A DNA stretch of 64,000 nt from JBEKOF01 sp049513975 (lineage in GTDB: Bacteria; Verrucomicrobiota; Verrucomicrobiia; Limisphaerales; Palsa-1400), in contig JBEKVM010000011.1 in assembly GCA_049513975.1 (NCBI GenBank), positions 1-64,000 of the forward strand, given 5' to 3'. The notes beneath the pieces are model-generated. The model saw only the letters and a list, made by a program, of their open reading frames with translations, was not told the origin of the DNA and did not search any database. Below, piece after piece: positions 62,229-64,000 of this stretch (positions within the stretch are counted from its first letter, which is position 1; the number at the start of each line of letters is the position of its first letter). A program made the translations under genes and the position numbers.

Positions 62229-62684
62229 TCACTTCCGTTTGAGCCGGTGCATGGTGGCGCGCTTCAATTCGCGGTCCATTTCCCGCTCCTTGATGTCGTC
62301 GCGCTTGTCAAATTCCACCTTCCCCTTGCCGACGCCCAAGGCCACTTTGACCTTGCCATTTTTCCAGTAAAGGGAAAGCGGCACCAGGGCATGGCCTTTG
62401 ACCGCGGCCAGGGCGGAGAGCTTGCGAATTTCCGATTTGTGCAGGAGGAGCTTGCGGGGGGCTTTTGGCTCGTGGCCGAAGCGGTTGGCCGGGGTGTATT
62501 CGTCAATGTGGGCGTTATAGAGCCAGACCTCCTCCTTTTCCACCCGGGCAAAGGCGTCGCCAATTTGCGCTTTGCCGGCCCGCAGGGCCTTGACCTCGGA
62601 CCCATGCAGGACCAGGCCCGCCTCGTAGGTTTCTAAAATGTGATAATCGCGCCGGGCTTTGGAATTGTGCAAAATTTCGGCCAT
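62229..62684 (-). CDS. smpB: SsrA-binding protein SmpB
   Basis: 151 residues. The body (NSKARRDYHILETYEAGLVL, GSEVKALRAGKAQI) and the tmRNA-binding strand PRKLLLHKSEIRKL are typical. The C-terminal basic tail (DKRDDIKEREMDRELKRATM) occupies the mRNA channel during trans-translation. It lies 47 bp downstream of rpoZ. Confidence 0.96.
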   Translation of the reverse strand: MAEILHNSKARRDYHILETYEAGLVLHGSEVKALRAGKAQIGDAFARVEKEEVWLYNAHIDEYTPANRFGHEPKAPRKLLLHKSEIRKLSALAAVKGHALVPLSLYWKNGKVKVALGVGKGKVEFDKRDDIKEREMDRELKRATMHRLKRK

Positions 62685-62731
62685 AACGGATAGCGGCCCT
62701 TCCGCCCGGAATGGGGCCGCCGGACCCGGCG

Positions 62732-62986
62732 TCAGGCGCGACGGCGTTTCTTGGGGGCGGGCTGCGCATCTTCTTCGGTCGCGCTGGATACTTCAAAATC
62801 CATTTTCCCCTCGATCAACTCCACCAGGGCAACGTCGGCGATGCCCATGCCGGGGGACTGCTCGATCAACGGCCGGCCACTGCTGCCGCCGCCGGTCAGT
62901 TGGCGGACGCGCCGGGAGATGATGTTCACCAAAACGTTGGGGTTTCCAACCTTGGCCATTGCTTGTTTGACGTATTCGCTGTTCAC
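62732..62986 (-). CDS. rpoZ: DNA-directed RNA polymerase omega subunit
   Basis: 84 residues. The N-terminal helix pair (MNSEYVKQAMAKVGNPNVLV then IISRRVRQLTGG) is the omega fold that binds the tail of beta'. The conserved RRVRQL and the downstream VALVELIEGKMDFE helix match verrucomicrobial RpoZ. The C-terminus is a short Lys/Arg-rich tail. It is transcribed ahead of smpB. Confidence 0.82.
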   Translation of the reverse strand: MNSEYVKQAMAKVGNPNVLVNIISRRVRQLTGGGSSGRPLIEQSPGMGIADVALVELIEGKMDFEVSSATEEDAQPAPKKRRRA

Positions 62987-63140
62987 GGGTCGTGCAAACT
63001 AACCGTTCTCCGCAGGAACGCAATGATAAAATCGCAAAATGCGGCGGAAATTCTGTTGTGGCAATGGATTCTTCTGTTAAAACCACTGGTCATGTCCGCC
63101 GCCATCGCGCTATTCTAGCTCAACCGAAGGAAGCCTTGCC

Positions 63141-64000
63141 ATGAAACCATTGTTCCCCGCCAAATTCGCCTTCGCCATCGGCGCCCTCGCCGCCCTGATC
63201 TTCGCCGCCTGCCAGGCAACCAAAGAGCCGGCCACCATCGCCAACCCAAAGGCCTTCGCCCCAGCCTCCTCCCGGCCAACTGCCGACGCACCCACAGCCA
63301 TCCCATCCGTCTCATCCAACCTGCCCGCGCCCGCATCTCCCGCCGCCGCAGCTCCCGCCGCCGCAGTTCCAACAGCCCCTGTCACCCCCGCCCAAGAGCC
63401 TGCCAGCCCGGCGGCGGAAGCCACTCCGGCTGCGGGAGCGGCTGCCGAAGAGCGGGCCACCTCCAGCGATCCCATTGAGCGGATCAAGGAGGAGGGTTTG
63501 AACCATTCCCAAGCGATGGATACTTTGAGCTACCTGAGCGATGTCATCGGGCCGCGCCTGACCGGCTCGCCCAACCTCAAGCGCGCCAATCAGTGGACCA
63601 AAATGAAATTGGAAAGCTGGGGCTTGACCAACGCCCATTTGGAACCTTGGGGACCGTTCGGACGGGGCTGGGAGGCAAAACGGTTTTCCGCTCAAGTCAT
63701 TGAGCCGCAGGCCTTTCCCATCATTGCTTATCCCCTGGCCTGGTCGCCCGGATATGACAAGCCGATGGAGGGGGATGCGGTTTTCATTGACTTGGCGCAG
63801 ACCACTAATTTGGATCAATACAAGGGAAAACTCAAGGGCGCCATGGTCCTCGTCAGCCCCATGCGCACCAACCTCGCCGTGCCATTTCAACCTCTGGCAG
63901 TGCGGTTGGCGGACAGCAATCTGCTGGTGGCGGCAAACACTGTGGACGACCTGGGATTCTTCGGCATGGTGCAGTCGCGCGGCGGCGGGGGCGGAGGCCG
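63141..64000 (+). CDS. M28-family peptidase lipoprotein, 5' part
   Basis: The frame runs from the ATG at 63141 to the end of the window without a stop, so the gene is partial (286 codons seen). The signal peptide ends in a lipobox (LIFAACQAT), so the protein is probably lipid-anchored. An Ala/Pro-rich linker of about 85 residues follows. Then comes RIKEEGLNHSQAMDTLSYLS and VIGPRLTGSPNLKRANQWT, the start of a carboxypeptidase-Q/M28-like domain, and a PA-type inserted domain (KGKLKGAMVLVSPM). The metal-binding part lies beyond the window. Confidence 0.78.
   Translation, partial: MKPLFPAKFAFAIGALAALIFAACQATKEPATIANPKAFAPASSRPTADAPTAIPSVSSNLPAPASPAAAAPAAAVPTAPVTPAQEPASPAAEATPAAGAAAEERATSSDPIERIKEEGLNHSQAMDTLSYLSDVIGPRLTGSPNLKRANQWTKMKLESWGLTNAHLEPWGPFGRGWEAKRFSAQVIEPQAFPIIAYPLAWSPGYDKPMEGDAVFIDLAQTTNLDQYKGKLKGAMVLVSPMRTNLAVPFQPLAVRLADSNLLVAANTVDDLGFFGMVQSRGGGGGG

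Noticed and set aside
63110..63890. Minus-strand frames opposite the peptidase gene
   Set aside because: They are Ala/Gly-rich shadow frames. The plus strand has a lipoprotein signal and M28-type features.

Overview
The window is GC-rich bacterial chromosome, most likely from a Verrucomicrobiota lineage close to Pedosphaera/Limisphaerales. That placement is an inference from gene content: a secreted formylglycine sulfatase with a PA14-like tail, a PQQ-type beta-propeller protein, a PL4 rhamnogalacturonan lyase beside a GH51 arabinofuranosidase, toxin-antitoxin modules, and intergenic hairpin repeats. No rRNA gene is present.

Layout. (1) 1-12.8 kb is an accessory region crowded with repeats. 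It holds three copies of a 253-bp repeat (one partial, one carrying a 228-bp inverted-terminus insertion whose empty site is in the window), a pseudogene scrap of the sulfatase 3' end, a TlpA-like thioredoxin, an FAD monooxygenase, the sulfatase, two ParE-type toxin-antitoxin modules (one toxin truncated at a direct repeat), a CopA-type copper ATPase with in-frame repeat insertions, and a 1.1-kb tandem array with 145/210-bp units in a 500-bp super-period. (2) 12.8-19.1 kb has a broken glnD, two secreted-protein genes and a Phd/PIN toxin-antitoxin pair. (3) 19.1-38.0 kb on the minus strand is an unbroken str-S10-spc-alpha cluster of 32 genes, rpsL to rplQ, including secY, map, infA, rpmJ and rpoA. 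It begins at a sigma70-like promoter and ends at an intrinsic terminator. (4) 38.2-51.5 kb runs divergently: promoter, tRNA-Thr, tuf, tRNA-Trp, tRNA-Ser, secE, nusG, rplK, rplA, rplJ, rplL, rpoB, rpoC, terminator. (5) 51.5-64 kb mixes secreted enzymes (PafA-type phosphatase, Ycf48-like propeller, RG-I lyase, arabinofuranosidase) with recF, rpmB, smpB and rpoZ, and ends inside an M28-type peptidase gene.

How it works together. Regions 3 and 4 are the core gene-expression machinery (ribosome, RNA polymerase, elongation factors, Sec translocon), transcribed head-to-head from one roughly 420-bp control region. Several ribosomal proteins (S11, S5, L3, L5, L17, S17, S12) carry Ala/Pro/Lys-rich low-complexity tails, some encoded by DNA tandem repeats. 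The flanking regions supply secreted polysaccharide and organophosphate scavenging, copper export and toxin-antitoxin modules.

The best candidates for something undescribed are the 228-bp insertion at 263-490 with its matching empty site, the 500-bp higher-order tandem array at 10.9-12.0 kb, and the recurring entry of intergenic repeats into coding sequence (copA, rpsE).
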